Below, piece by piece: positions 1-12,876 of a stretch of 64,000 nucleotides of DNA. Within the stretch, counting starts at the first letter, position 1. The number at the start of each line of letters is the position of its first letter. A program made the translations under genes and the position numbers. This DNA comes from Patiria miniata (Eukaryota > Echinodermata > Asteroidea > Valvatida > Asterinidae), in the NCBI RefSeq assembly GCF_015706575.1, contig NW_024037049.1:7964852-8028851 (forward strand), given 5' to 3'. The notes below the pieces were generated by a model, which saw nothing but the letters and a program-made list of their open reading frames with translations, ran no database searches and was not told the origin of the DNA.

Positions 1-2008
1 AAACTTTTAACATTTGTTTAATCGACAACATTTTAACCTGCGTTTTGAGAGTGTACTATAATTATTCACGAGCTCTTTCACGAAATTGTTTATGTGTTAA
101 CATGAAAATAATTATGTCCATCTCTTCCTAAATAGATGACTCACGTCAGTGAGACCATCAGCGAAGCCGTTGGGTTTGCGCTGCTCCATATGGACAGCGC
201 AGACCCAACGCTCCGCCTTGATACACGCAGACTAACGACATTAAGGGAGGGCTCCCCAAAAGCCCTCAACAAAATGTCAGCTGACCTCCGGCGCACCCCA
301 GGTTAGTTCCGGGGGATAGTTGTATTTATTTTATGTATTTTTCTGCTACCATGATTCGTTGATTGGGTGTTTGGTTGATTTTGACTTTCTCTGTCGTATT
401 AAAGATATACTGTATCATTACAGTATTTTCCTTAGGCCTATAAACGCTAAATACGGTGATGAACTTCATTGTATCATTTCAAACATAGCAAACAGAGGAA
501 TAGGCCGACGATGGAAATCAAACCTTTTGCACTATAGTGCAAATGGTGAAAGGTCATATTTTTACAGCAAAGTGAAAAAAAATAATCGCTTGCGTTCAAT
601 ATATTTTATTGTTGTATGGAGGGCCAGGCCATATAATGTTCCCCATCCTACCACAACTCCTAGCCGATCTTCCCCAGGGGCTGGTGGTGGTGCCAGGGGC
701 CGGTGCTCATTGTTTCGTGGCATCACTAATAGAGGTTAGAATTTTAATTGAACTCATTTAAAATTGATGTTGTTTAGTATAATTATCGTTTGCTTTATAT
801 CACATACCTATCCGATGATGTTATACGATCACAATCATTTCAGTCTTTATCAAAAAGAAACGAGAACAAGGAGAGCTGTTGCAAAAATGTTATATACAAA
901 GGAAAGGGGAAGAGAAACAATAAAAAATCCTCGATTTACGACATAATAATGTTCATCATGATCTGTTAAATAACATCACACTCTGAAACTGTCATAACAG
1001 CACAAGAAAAGGATAGAGGCCTAATAATGGTAGCTGGTTACAACCCAGCAGAATTAGCAGGTCAGTCAAATCATTGTTAAATCAACGTCGTCTGTGCGTT
1101 GCAGGGTGATATCTGTGAGCCAACTACCGGTAGATTCGCATGATGAATACAAATTGATGCAACAATAATCATGCCGTCATTTCCAAAGTTAGTTTTCACA
1201 GATTATAAAATGCAAATGTTCAAAACATGTTTTGGTAAATTACCTAATTTCTTTCAAAATTGACGGAAGGCTTGGTATTTAAAAAAGAAAAAATTCAATT
1301 CCGTTTATGCATTAAATTACAAAAAGTGTAGGTGTGATTGATTCCGTTGCCCTGTTGTCTACATTACTGCATTTTGTAAGAGCTGTGATAGTTTTGGTGA
1401 AAAAAAAAAGTGTCGCACAAATTGAGGTAAGCAAAAACAAACAAAAAAGAAACACATGAGGCGCCTCAAAATTACTTTTGCTCCTCCTACCAATAACTAT
1501 TGTTTTACTTTCTGTTTCCGTAAACACAGAATTACTAGAAGACACTACATGTACAATCGGGCCAAATCAGACTATTCGTGGGGTTTTCCAGAGTATTTTC
1601 TCCACGAGTTTTTATCTCTGGTTTTTCACTCCGTGGATGTGCAGATTTTGTTGGGAGGATATGCATAAGTAAATAAATCATAGGAGCCAACTTCATATTA
1701 AAACATCGGGGTAGAATGTATTTGAATATAAATAATACTGATAAATAAATAAACAATAATGATGAGATATACAAGGATTAACTGAAATGAAGGACAATAG
1801 TTAACTGCTATGTAAGCATAAACAAGAAACAGGTTTAAACATAGAAAATGAAGATACATGTAGTATTAAAATGAAGGGTTGAGAGAAATGACTTGGAAGT
1901 TGCAAAACCCTGTTTAGAAATAAAGGTAATTACAAATATTAATAAATTGCTTTACAAAGATTTGTAATACAAAATGTTGAATTATCTTTAAAATAATAAT
2001 AAAAGTAA
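1..2008. other. AT-rich DNA without recognisable gene
   Basis: No reading frame here resembles a known protein; those present are short, often lack ATG, and show no periodicity. The stretch around 1478-1600 reads as a hydrophobic leader in one frame but has an upstream stop (tga at 1457) and no ATG, so I do not call it. A clear hairpin lies at 168-211. Otherwise I see simple AT-rich sequence and no tandem repeat. Confidence 0.6.
168..211. repeat. Hairpin, about 18-bp arms
   Basis: The arms CGTTGGGTTTGCGCTG and CAGCGCAGACCCAACG are nearly perfect inverted copies around a CCATATGG centre. This is probably a small MITE or the tip of one. No target-site duplication was recognised, so boundaries beyond the stem are unknown. 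Confidence 0.6.
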
Positions 2009-3250
2009 CTAGACCTGTGATTGTGGACAATCACATAGCTGTTTCGGAGTCGATCGGACCGTATTTTATATTCATAATCTTTGCAAAATTTGAAGAAAAT
2101 ATTGAAATTTGACGTCACTTCAGATTTTGAATGCCTTTATCTATACCTACCTACCCACCAAGTTTCATAACGATCGGACATACCCTTATATGTGAATCAC
2201 AAAATCACGTTTTTGATGACGTCATGATGACGTCACACATTTTATGAAATTTTGTGCATCTATCTTTCACCTATCGAACATGTTACAAAAATAATTTTGA
2301 ATTTACCATGTTCCATTGGTGAGATTTGAGTAAAAGGTCCAAAAATTTCATAATTCATATAAAATCACATGATTACGTCATTGTGACGTCACTGCAATTT
2401 TCGTCTATAACACGTCCCGGAATACTTGCATACCAAGTTTGAACCCAATTGGACCTCCGGTTCTGTAGATATAGGGCCTTAAAGTATGCACTTTTGGGAT
2501 GATGTCAAGTGACACGTGATGACGTCATGATGACGTCATGATTAGGCATACATCTTCAGATGGTTGTTTAAGTGTGTGCCAGGTTTGAAGTCGATCGGAC
2601 CGTATTTTATATAATTTTTGCAAAATTTGAAGACAATATTAAAATTTGAAAATTTCATAAAAAATCAGATGATGATGTCATGATGACGTCACTTCAGATT
2701 TTGGATGCTGTTATCTATACCTACCTACCCACCAAGTTTCATAACGTTCGGACATACCCTTATATGTGAATAACAAAATCACGTTTTTGATGACGTCATG
2801 ATGACGTCACACATGTAACGAAATTGTGTGCATCTATCTATTACCTAATAAACCTGTTTCAAAAAGAATTTCGAATTTACCACATTCTGTTTATGAGCAT
2901 GATGAGATATGCTGAAAAGGTCCAAGAATGTAATAATTTATATAAAATCACACGATGACGTCATCATGGCGTCACTGCAATTTTCGTCTATAACACATCC
3001 CGGAACACTTGCATACCAAGTTTGAACCAAATCGGACTTCCGGTTCTGTAGATATAGGGCCTTAAAGTATGCTCTTTAAGGATGACGTCACGTGACAATG
3101 TCATGATGACGAAAAGTTTCGGCATACATTTCAGATGGTGGTCTAAGTGTGTGCCAGATTTGAAGTCGATCGGATTTGAAAAAAAGCCAAAAGTGACTTG
3201 TAGAACGAAAACACGTGTTATCCTATGAGAAAAAAAGTGGAAAAACAAAA
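2009..3250 (-). mobile_element. Non-autonomous Helitron-like element, copy 1
   Basis: Read on the minus strand, the element ends with a 9-bp-stem hairpin (2016-2035, TGTGATTGT with ACAATCACA) and then CTAG at 2009-2012, followed by a host T. Hairpin plus CTRR followed by T is the classic Helitron 3' end. The body holds many TGACGTCA palindromes, often as pairs separated by three bases (for example 2217-2236 and 2790-2809). No Rep/helicase coding sequence is present, so it must rely on proteins from elsewhere. Its 5' end is judged from the junction with the next copy, a few bases before 3256. The Helitron assignment rests on end structure and insertion context, not on a transposase. Confidence 0.6.
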
Positions 3251-3255
3251 AGAGA

Positions 3256-5690
3256 CTAGATGTAACTGAACAACCACAGAGCTGTTCCCAACTTGTTTTT
3301 GATTGTCTATTGGATAGTAGAAAATAATGTAATGATTTTTGCAAAAATCTCTAACTTTTAAAATTGAAATTATTATCTTACATAATTGCACTTCCGGTAA
3401 AAACCGGAAGTAAAGGTCACGAGACCTTGACATATACATTTTCATTTATAACCCTTCCCTGTCTATATATTTACCAAGTTTGAGATCAATCGGTCTAATA
3501 GTTTTATAGTTAAAGGACTATAAAGATTGCCTCATTAAATATTCAGGACGTCATAACATGAAAACATTAAATTGCCCATTAATAATAATGCTACATATTT
3601 ATCCTTTATTGTTGCTTAATACTAATTATAAGGTGTCAACCCAATTAAATTTCTAATTCATTAGATATGGTAATTAGGGTCTTAAATTAACACTTCCGGT
3701 AACACCGGAAGTAGAGGTCACATGACCCGGATATACCAATATTTATCTGTACAGTCCTTCATTTAAAGAAAATCCAGGAGAGCTATAAATCGCTCTCCTC
3801 AAATATTTGAGGAGAGCAAATCGCTCTCCTTAAAATCTACGGATAAACAGCGGTAAAACGACGGGTTACCATTGTTTTGTTTTATTTTGAATATAACGAT
3901 TTATTCAAGGGGCTGCACTATTATTAGTCTTTGCATAATAACATATGCTCAAGTTGCGTTACTTTTTTTCGTTTTTGTAACTGTTAGACAAGGAAAAATT
4001 TATTTTAAAAAACTAACTAAATGGAGATTAATAAAAGGTTTGACTACTGCTTAGGCTTTCATTTTTTAATACAGTTGTCAGTTGGTTCATCACTTGATTA
4101 TACTTGGAAAATGGAGAGTTAAACGGCACATAAAGCAACTGAAAATTTGCTTTCAGATTCGTTAAAATTATATGAAATTTTCAGCCTGAACTATTTCAAT
4201 TGCTCTACGAAAGCTATACAAAAAGGGCCTCAAAATGACACAAACTTGCCTTAAGTTTTATCGAAAATATCTGCCGTCGATAATCTTAAAAATACTGGAA
4301 AATGCAGGTCAAGTATGCCATATACACAATGCTAGTCACGACGAGAAACTGGCTAACAACGTCTGTACTTTGCACTAGTACGAGCGTTTGTGATACACTG
4401 TGTGTGGTGGGCCGGCAATGAGACTCGTTTCACGGTATAGGATTTCGGTGAAACACGCTGCATCGTTTCACTTCACATACCAGTAAAACTTCCTCAAAAT
4501 AAATTCATGAACACGGGAAATACACAGACAAGAGAGATCAAGTTTTGTGAATAAGCTTGCAAAGATCGTCCTTCTCAATCGTTGTTTTCTTGGCATTTTG
4601 ACGATGCCTATTCCGTCCGGCCTGCACGCAAAACACTGTACGGCAGGCAGTGCATTGCATGCACCGCGCGCGACTATTACGTTGACTGGTTACCGCATTT
4701 TCATCATGCCGTCATTGGGACTTAGTGCGCGGCACAGCGGGAACCAGTCATTGCTGCACTAGCACGTACGGGCCCACGTGTTTTCATGCAGCTCTATGCG
4801 ACACACAGATTGTGCACGCACAGTATACAACCGCTGTACACAAACGATCTTACGTACGAGCTCGGTGTTCGTTCATTTTTAGCGATGTCCAGTGGCATAT
4901 TATCGTGAGTTTGGGCATTATACCAACGAAAAATACGTGAAGCTTAAGACTTAAAATCCCTTGCGTTTTTATCACTTCTTATTTTTAAACTTCCCGTGTT
5001 TGACGAGCCCTCTTTTGGATTCAAGGAGCGCTATTTTTGGCGCTCCTTCGAGACAGTCGAGGAGCGCAGTAGTAGCACCTGTGCGATCGCGCTCCTTAAA
5101 AATGAAGGACTGTCTGTAACACTTCCCAGTCTGTATACCTGCCAGGTTTGAGATCAATCGGTCAAATGGTTCTATAGTTATAGGACTGTAAAGATTGCCT
5201 CATTTAATATTCATGACGTCATAACATGACAATAATTAAGTGCACAGTATAAATAATAATGCAATATAATTATCTGTCAATATAGCTTTTTATCAATGTG
5301 AAGTTTCAACCCAATCAGATTAATAATTCATGAGATATGATATAGGGGTCTAAAATAACCACTTCCGGTAAAACCGGAAGTAAAGGTCATGTGACCTTGA
5401 CATATCAATTTTCATTTATAACACTTCCCTGTCTGTATACCTACCAAATTTGAGATCAATTGGTCAAATAGTTCTATAGTTATAAGGCTGTAAAAATTGA
5501 ATCTATAAAGAGATGTCACATGACCCCTGATGACGTCACGATGACGAAAAGTTTCGGCGTACATCTTCAGATGATGGTTAATGACTATGCTGAGTTTAAA
5601 GTTGATCAGATTTAAAATAGTTCCCAAAGTGGCTTGTAGAATAAAAACATGTGATATATATTTGAAAATGCATGTGTCCAACTTCCCCTA
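3256..5690 (-). mobile_element. Non-autonomous Helitron-like element, copy 2 (interrupted)
   Basis: CTAG at 3256-3259 is preceded by A on the plus strand, the reverse complement of CTAG followed by T. The hairpin is truncated compared with the copy at 21584-21607, keeping one arm (caaccaca) and the GGGAACAGC subterminal word. The body contains TTCCGGTAAAACCGGAAGT hairpins (3393-3412, 3694-3712, 5362-5380) and TGACGTCA sites. It is split by the TIR element at 3752-5112; sequence on both sides matches the continuous consensus near 5411-5440. The outer boundary at about 5690 is where sequence switches to another repeat module. Confidence 0.55.
3752..5112. mobile_element. TIR DNA transposon nested in Helitron-like copy 2
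   Basis: The ends CAGTCCTTCATTT and AAATGAAGGACTG are inverted copies, and the 6-base word TCTGTA lies directly outside both (3746-3751 and 5113-5118), consistent with a target-site duplication. Subterminal regions are rich in short hairpins built on GGAGAGC (left, 3777-3831) and GGAGCGC (right, 5024-5098). No transposase-like frame was found inside, so it is non-autonomous. Superfamily is unclear; CAG-type ends suggest hAT, but the duplication appears to be 6 bp rather than 8. Confidence 0.55.
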
Positions 5691-8230
5691 AAGCAGAACA
5701 AAAATCACTGAGACAAGTCTACTGATAGGCGAATGGGGTGCCATTCACTTAATACGGTGTGCCGTTATATTTTTTTGGTGACGCGCAGCTGTCCTTATTT
5801 TGATCCCATAAAACTTAAGGCTCTGTGCCTTAAGTACAACCGTTAAAGTTATGTACTGCCCTCTTTTGGCGAGAATGAAGGGACGTAATGTACATTGAAC
5901 GACGTTTCAAAGCCACGTGTACGTGCTATACACATTGTGGAAGTCCTGCGCATGTTTTAAAGCTCTCTACCGCAACTTGGGCAAGGGTATTTTTTGCCAA
6001 CGTCGCGTCAACTGTGTGAACAATTTGACAAGCTGGGAACTTGGCACTGTTGAGGCAAATGTTTATGCTATCATTTAATGGGCGATTCAAGATTATATCT
6101 GTACGGATTGATTTTTCAGGAATTTTCTAAGGAAAAAGGGTCTTTTCATTATAACTTCTGGTCTGATGACGTCATACACCTTAAACTTCGCACACGTCTT
6201 AAGTGGGTCAAGGTCATCATATACACCAATATTTAGGCAATTCCGACAAACTTCGCTACAGACATCTATTCAAAATACATTTTTGAAAATGTTCAACCTG
6301 TCGCTAGAGGGCGCTCGAAGATTGCATGACGTCATCGGTAGATGATTAGAAGAATACTATCAGCCAAGAGACTAACACCGTTGAAAGCAAGTTCATATCT
6401 ATTACCACTTTTAGTCAGGTGGCATATGGTCGGAATCGTGACCGACTGGTCCAAAGCACCAAACTTGGCAGATAGATTCTTATAGCCCTAGAGAAGATAT
6501 TTAGAAGGGGTGACACCTGAAATTCTTTTGGGAAGGGTGCCTAATTTGCATAAATCGTTAATCCCTGCCGTGTAATATATTTATTCCCATATTTGGGTAT
6601 ATTTTTATTTTTTATTTTTTTGAAAAGTGTATTTTGTGATTCTACTTGCATATTCTTACTTCAATAACATTTTGTAAAACATATAAGTGACTGAATAATT
6701 AGGAGGACATAGTAAACAACCACAATTGCTACTATTTTACCCTAAAGTTACGCGCATTTACCTTTTCCTCAGATATCATCAACTAGTCTCGCCAAACGTG
6801 GGTATTGATGAGCTTCAAATTAACAAAGTTACTTACTGGCATAGTTACCCTAACAAAAATAAGTGGGAAATTAAGTGAAAATTGATAACATCTTGATGCT
6901 TAGCCCAAAAGACCAAAAAAGGGGAGAAAATGTGGTGTCCGTAAATTGAGCTAGTACGGGAAGGGTAACGTGGGAACTTAAACAAGTTCAACAAAATCCC
7001 CCTAAATAAGAGATTATTGTTGTTTACAATCATTTTGTCTACGCCAAAACGTTTTCTCAACAATAATTAGGGGAATTTCCTTGAACTTGTTCCAGTGTTC
7101 CATGTTAGGCAACCATTCACCTACTTGTTAGCCTAATTTATGGACATCTCGTTTTTCCCCAGTTTTTGTTTTCTGGGCTTAATAGCACAATGTTATCATA
7201 GTTCACATGATTTTGCATAAGGTTTTAATAGGGTAGCTGTACCAGTTAGCTACTTGGTGAATTTGAAGTTCATCAATGCTAATGTTTGGCAAGACTAATT
7301 GATGATATCTGGAGACAAGGTAAATGCGCGCAATTTTAGGTCATAATAGTAGCCATTTTGGATCGTTACTATGTCCTCATAATTATTCAGTCACTTATAT
7401 GCTTTGGAAAATGTTATTTAAGTAAAGATATGTAAGTAGAATCCCCTAAATACACTTTTCAAAAAAATAAAAAAATGGAAATATACCCAAATATGGGAAT
7501 AAATATATTACACGTCAGGGATTAACAATTTATGCAAATTAGGCACCCTTCCCAAAAGAATTTCAGGTGTCACCCCTTCTAAATATCTTCTCTAGGTCTA
7601 TAAGAATATATCTGCCAAGTTTGGTGCTTTGGACCAGTCGGTCACGATCTTGACGAAAATTATATCTAAGCCACCTGACTATTTCAAATGATAAGCCACT
7701 TCCGGTTTTGACCTTTTTCGACCGGAAGCAAGGGTCACGTGATCGCACGCACACTGAATGAAATAAAGACCTCAACCTACTCTACCACTTGCCGGCAACA
7801 GAATGCTGCGGACGCGTACGGTTGATTTCTTATGCATTTTGTAATATTAAAAGTGTCACTATTCAATTGCCTATAAATAAACACCGGATGACGTCACCAT
7901 GACGTCATCATTACACAATGTAGTTTGAATTAGGGTCTTTGCTTGGACAAAGATTGGTGTAAATGAATTACTGGTAAAGAGTTGAAAATGCCCTCTGAAA
8001 ATCGACATTTTAACAAAAAATTCTGTGTACAAAGTCTATGGGAAAAATTAAATATTCAAAATTCTATAATAAATCACGTGATGACGTCAGCATGACGAAA
8101 AGTTTCGGCACACATCTTCAGATGATGCTTAATAACTATGCTGAGTTTAAAGTTGATCGGATTTAAAATAATTGCCAAAGTGGCTTGTAGAATAAAAACA
8201 TGTACAAAACCTATGGGAAAAGTGGAAAAA
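5690..8230 (-). mobile_element. Helitron-like repeat block, copy 3 (interrupted)
   Basis: This is the same family as the neighbouring copies. The 5690-6410 portion is the reverse complement of 42770-43520, and 7680-8230 matches 9100-9650. I could not find a CTAG hairpin terminus at its left edge, so it may be truncated or a different subfamily. It contains TGACGTCA pairs, the phrase CGCTAGAGGGCGCTCG, and the ACTTCCGGT/ACCGGAAG hairpin seen in other copies. A foldback element interrupts it at 6414-7679. Confidence 0.5.
6414..7679. mobile_element. 1.27-kb foldback (palindromic) element
   Basis: Nearly the whole interval is one imperfect inverted repeat. GTCAGGTGGC at 6414 pairs with GCCACCTGAC ending at 7679, and matching continues inwards (for example GGGAAGGGTGCCTAATTTGC near 6531 against its complement near 7540) to a small loop at about 7023-7057. 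Flanking TA occurs on both sides (6412-6413, 7680-7681), suggesting a TA duplication. It sits inside the Helitron-like repeat; intact copies near 9100 and 11330 lack it. No protein is encoded. Transcripts across it would form a hairpin of about 600 bp per arm. Confidence 0.7.
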
Positions 8231-8235
8231 GAAAA

Positions 8236-9655
8236 CTAGAGATCTATGTTTGTTTGCAACAGAACATCTAGGGCTTTTCCGCATTATGATTTTTTTTTAT
8301 CAATAATACGTCTCTGACTATGCATGAACATAAAGTTTGTCAAAGTTAGCCGAAAATCGGCTAAAACGGTCACTGTGGTCAGGATTTAACCTCAGCAACA
8401 CGTGCCCTGCAGGCTGACTGACATAAGATGTACATGTGCGTATGTACAACGTACGTGCATGTACATGTACATTGTGGACGTCCTGTGCATGTTTTGTCAA
8501 AGTTAGCCGAAAATCGGCTAAAACGGTCACTGTGGTCAGGATTTGACCTCAGCAACACGTGCGCTAGCGCTTCGGGCTGACTGACATACGATGTATGTGC
8601 GTATGTACAACGTACGTGCATGTACATGTACACTGTGGACGTCCTGTGCATGTTTTCAAGCAGAGGTATATTGTCAACTTGAAGTTTTAAGCGTGCGCAT
8701 GCCATGTTCGAGTTCGCTTATTGCCTCGAAGCTTTGAAATGTTTTAGACCTACCCTTAAATCGACAATTAAAGTAAAAACAAATATATAAAAACTGCCAT
8801 GGTTGATTTTTCAGGAATTTTCAAAGGAAAAAGGGTCTTTTCATTATAACTTCCGGTCTGATGACGTCATACGCCTAAAACTTCTCACACGTCTTAAGGG
8901 GGTCAAGGTCATCCTATACACCAATATTTAGGCGATTCTGACAAACTTCGCCACAGCCATCTATTCAAAACACATTTTTGAAAATTTTCAACCTGTCGCT
9001 AGAGGGCGCTCGAAGATTGCATGACGTCATTGGTAAATGATTTGAAAAATACTATTGGCCAAGAGACTAACACCGTTAAAAGCAAGTTCATATCTATTAC
9101 CACTTTTAAATGATAAGCCACTTCCGGTTTTGGCCTTTTTCGACCGGAAGCAAGGGTCACGTGATTTCACGCACACTGAATGAAATAAAGACCTCAACCT
9201 ACTCTACCACTTGCCGGCAACAGAATGCTGCAGACGCGTATGGTTGATTTCTTATGCATTTTTAAATATTACAAGTGTCACAATTTAATTGCCTATCAAT
9301 CAACACAGGATGATGTCATCATGACGTCATCATTCCACAATGTTGTTTGAATTAGGGTCTTTGCTTGGACAAAGAGTGGTGTAAATGAATTACTGGCAAA
9401 GAGTCGAAAATGTCCTTTGAAAATCGACAATTTTTTTTTAAATTTCTGTGTACAAAGTCTATGGGAAAAATTAAATATTCAAAAATCTATAATAAATTAG
9501 TCGATGACGTCACCATGACGTCAATCTTCGGGACACATCTTTACTATAGGGACTATGCTTATGCAAACTTTGAATGATGTCTGACAAAGATTAATGCCAA
9601 AAGTGGCACTGAGAAAAAAACGTGCACAAAGTCTATGGGGTTTTGGCGACAAAAA
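8236..9655 (-). mobile_element. Non-autonomous Helitron-like element, copy 4
   Basis: The minus-strand 3' end is CTAG at 8236-8239, preceded on the plus strand by A, next to the imperfect hairpin ATGTTTGTTTGCAACAGAACAT and the subterminal word GGCTTTTCC. Its 5' part (about 9600-9655) has the family signature of CATAGACTTTGTGCACG and GACAAAAAGAAG, and abuts the CTAG of the next copy at 9666. No coding sequence was found. It includes a tandem duplication near the 3' end (8337-8655). Confidence 0.65.
8337..8655. repeat. Tandem duplication, unit about 160 bp
   Basis: Two adjacent copies begin with GTCAAAGTTAGCCGAAAATC and each runs through a CACTGTGG...GGATTT segment to GGACGTCCTGTGCATG. Each unit carries the small hairpin TAGCCGAAAATCGGCTA and a stretch rich in TGTACATG palindromes. 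Single units recur at 16865, 17065 and 18243, so this is a duplication within the Helitron-like family. Confidence 0.75.
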
Positions 9656-10025
9656 GAAGAAGGAACTAGAGGTCTATGTCTGTTTGCAACAGAACATAGG
9701 GCTTTTCCGCATTATGATTTTTTTAATCAATAATATGCCCTGAATATTCATGAACATAAAATCTGTCAAAAGAATTTTGCATTTTGCATGTTGCGTTCGG
9801 GAGATATGGCTAAAAGGTCCAAACAAATAAATATTCATATAAAATCTCAGGATGACGACATCATGACGTCACCTCATTTTTAATCTATAACACATCCTGG
9901 TATAGCCACATACCAAGTTTCAACCCAATCGGACTTACATTTCTGTAGATATAAGACTTCACAATATGTACGTAAATTTTCAAAAATCAATAAAAAATTA
10001 GGTGATGACATCATCGTGACGTCAT

Positions 10026-10860
10026 AGTCTAGGCAGAATTTTTGTATGAGGGTCTTCCTTGGCTGTAACTTTGATGACGATTCCAGATCGCCAAGTTATA
10101 AAAATGGTGGCTTGAAAACATGTACAAATAAAAGTCAATGGGTTAAAAATCCAACAGCAGAAAAACTGCACCTTTAAATACGTGATTTGCCTTTAAACTG
10201 AAACATTTTTATCAAATATTACTTGATATTCTGACTTGGGAATATTTTCAATCAAATGACAGTCGTAAAAAAATACGATTTCTTTTTCCTTCTCATAGTA
10301 ATTCTCAGCCGAAGTTCAGAACTACTCAGTAAGATATATCAGTGTTGTATAGGAAAAGACTTGTGGAGAAAGCTGTGTACAAAGCCTATGAGAAAAATTA
10401 ATTATTCATGAATCCATAATAAATCATTTGATGATGACGTCATCATGATGTCATAGTCTTGGCATAATTTTTGTATGAGGGTCTTTCTTGGCTGTAACTT
10501 TGATGACGATTCCAGATCGCCAAGTTATGAAAATGGTGGCTTGAAAACGTTAATAGGTTAAAAATCCCACAGCAGAAAAACTGCACCTTTAAATTAGTGA
10601 TTTTCCTTTAAACTGAAACATTCTTATAAAATATTACTTGCTATTCTAACTCTTGGGAATATTTTCAATCAAATGACAGGCGTAACAAAATACGATTTCT
10701 TTTTCCTTCTCATAGTAATTCTCAGCCGAAGTTCAGAACTACTCATTAAGATATATCAGTGTTGTATAAGGAAAGACTTGTGGAGAAAGCTGGGTACAAA
10801 GTCTATGAGAAAAATTAATTATTCATAAATCCATAATAAATCACTTGATGACGTCATCAT
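10026..10860. repeat. Tandem duplication, unit about 420 bp
   Basis: Two adjacent copies each start with a TAGTCTNGGCA...TTTTTGTATGAGGGTCTT phrase and include GATGACGATTCCAGATCGCC, CCCACAGCAGAAAAACTGCA and ATACGATTTCTTTTTCCTTC, ending with a TGACGTCATCATGACGTCA block. A third, single copy is at about 17690-18110. A fourth begins near 12735 and is split by the Harbinger-like element. The unit gives the empty-site sequence used to define that insertion. Confidence 0.75.
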
Positions 10861-11922
10861 GACGTCACTCTTCGGGACACATCTTGGCTATAGGGACTAT
10901 GCTTATGCCAACTTTTAATGATGTCTGACAAAGATTAATGCCAAAAGTGATATAATACGCCCCTGTCTATGCGCATGCATGAACGTAAAATCTGTCAAAG
11001 TTAGCCGAAAATCGGCTAAAACTGCCATGGTTGATTTTTCAGGAATTTCCAAATGAAAAAGGGTCTTTTTATTATAACTTCCGGTCTGATGACGTCATAC
11101 GCCTAAAACTTCGCACACGTCTTAAGTGGGTCAAGGTCATTATATACACCAATATTTAGGCGATTCCGACAATTTTCGCCACAGACATCTACTCAAAATA
11201 CATTTTTGCAAATTTTCAACCTGTCGCTAGAGGGCGCTCGAAGATTGCATGACGTCATTGGTAAATTATTTGAAGAATACTTTTAGCCAAGAGACTAACA
11301 CCGTTGAAAGCAAGTTCATATTCATACCATTTTCAAATAATAAGCCACTTCCGGTTTTGGCCTTTTTCGCCTGGAAGCAAGGGTCACGTGATTGCACGCA
11401 CACTGAATGAAATGAAGACCTCAACCTACTCTACCATTTGCCGGCAACAGAATGCTGCGGACGCGTACGGTTGATTTCTTATGCATTTTTAAATATTAAA
11501 AGTGTCACAATTTAATTGCCTATAAATACACACCGGATGACGTCATCATGACGTCATCATTACACAATGTTGTTTGAATTAGGGTCTTTGCTTGGACAAA
11601 GATTGGTGCAAATGAATTACTGGCAAAGAGTCAAAAATGCCTTTTGAAAATCGACAATTTTTTCTAAATTTCTGTGTACAAAGTCTATGGGAAAAATTTA
11701 ATATTCAAAAATCTATAATAAATCACTTGATGACGTCACCATGACGTCACTCTTCGGGACACATCTTTGCTATAGGGACTATGCCTTTGCTAACTTTCAA
11801 TGATGTATGACAAAGATTAATGCCAAAAGTGGCACTGAGAAAAAACGTGTACAAAGTCTATGGGATTTTGGCGACAAAAAGAAGAAGCCCAAAAAAAAAA
11901 AAAAAATGAGAACAAAAACAAA

Positions 11923-11950
11923 GGCTTTTCCGCAACTTTGCGGAAAAGCC
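11923..11950. repeat. Perfect hairpin at Helitron-like 5' end
   Basis: GGCTTTTCCGC and GCGGAAAAGCC flank a 6-base loop. The stem word is the same as the one just inside the 3' terminal hairpin of the same subfamily, so both element ends carry it, much like the short terminal inverted repeats of Helentrons. The hairpin is bordered by A-tracts and lies 14 bases from the next element's CTAG. Confidence 0.8.
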
Positions 11951-12876
11951 AAAAAAAAAAAAAACTAGAGCTGTATGTCTGTTTGCAAACAGAACACAGG
12001 GCTTTTTCGCATTTTACAAATATTTATGTTTTGTTGGTCCTTTTGCAGTCACTTTTCAGAGTGCTTCATGCAGTTAAAGGTTGTTCAAATTGCTTAGAAT
12101 AATTCCTAAAATATAATTTTATCAAATGACGTCGCTTGCTCTGCAATGACGTCATCGTTAAAACCCTTCTCAATACACATTTTGTCATTGTGGTTTTGGT
12201 TTGAACCAAGTTTAATGTCAATCCGATGAAAGAAAGTGTGCAATTTGTGGAAGCAGAATAAAATTATAAATATCTAAAAATTATAAAAACCAAATGATGA
12301 CGTCATCGTGACGTCACTTTAAACTTTGTATACTAGTACCATTATTTACCTACCCACTAAGTTTCATGACAGTCGGACCTTTCCTTATATGTATTTTGAA
12401 AAATCACATTTTTATGACGTCATCATGATGTCAGATATTTTTTTCAAAATTGTGTGCAAATACCTTTTACCTAACAGACCAAATACACAAAGAATTTTGA
12501 ATTTTGCATGTTACGTTCATGAGATATGGCTAAAAGGTCAAAAACTTCAAATATTCATATACAATCTCCGGATGACGTCATCATGGCGTCACCTACTTTT
12601 TTTTTACCTATAACACATCCCGGACTAGCCACATACCAAGTCTTACAGTTCTGTAGATATAGGACTTCATAATATGCACGTAAATTTTCAAAAATCAATA
12701 AAAAAAATTAGGTGATGACGTCATCATGACGTCATAGTCTTGGCATAATTTTAGTATGAGGGTCTTCCTTGGCTGTAACATTGATGACGATTCCAGATCG
12801 CCAAGTTATAGAAATGGTGGCTTGAAAACGTGTACAAAGTCAATGGGTTAACACATGTACAAAGTTAACGGGCTAA

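Larger units (their letters stand above)
9666..11950 (-). mobile_element. Non-autonomous Helitron-like element, copy 5
   Basis: The 3' end is CTAG at 9666-9669 with hairpin CTATGTCTGTTTGC/AACAGAACATAG and GGGCTTTTCCGC inboard of it. At the opposite end a perfect hairpin of the same word (11923-11950) precedes the CTAG of the next copy. Many TGACGTCA pairs occur in between. The interior holds a tandem duplication of a roughly 427-bp unit (10026-10860). No Rep or helicase frame is present. Confidence 0.65.

Noticed and set aside
320..946. Open frames at 320-739 and 764-946 considered as small genes.
   Set aside because: Low-complexity translations, no homology I recognise, and no promoter or splice context.
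1457..1672. Hydrophobic leader resembling a signal peptide.
   Set aside because: No ATG in frame, an upstream stop, and no conserved sequence after the leader.
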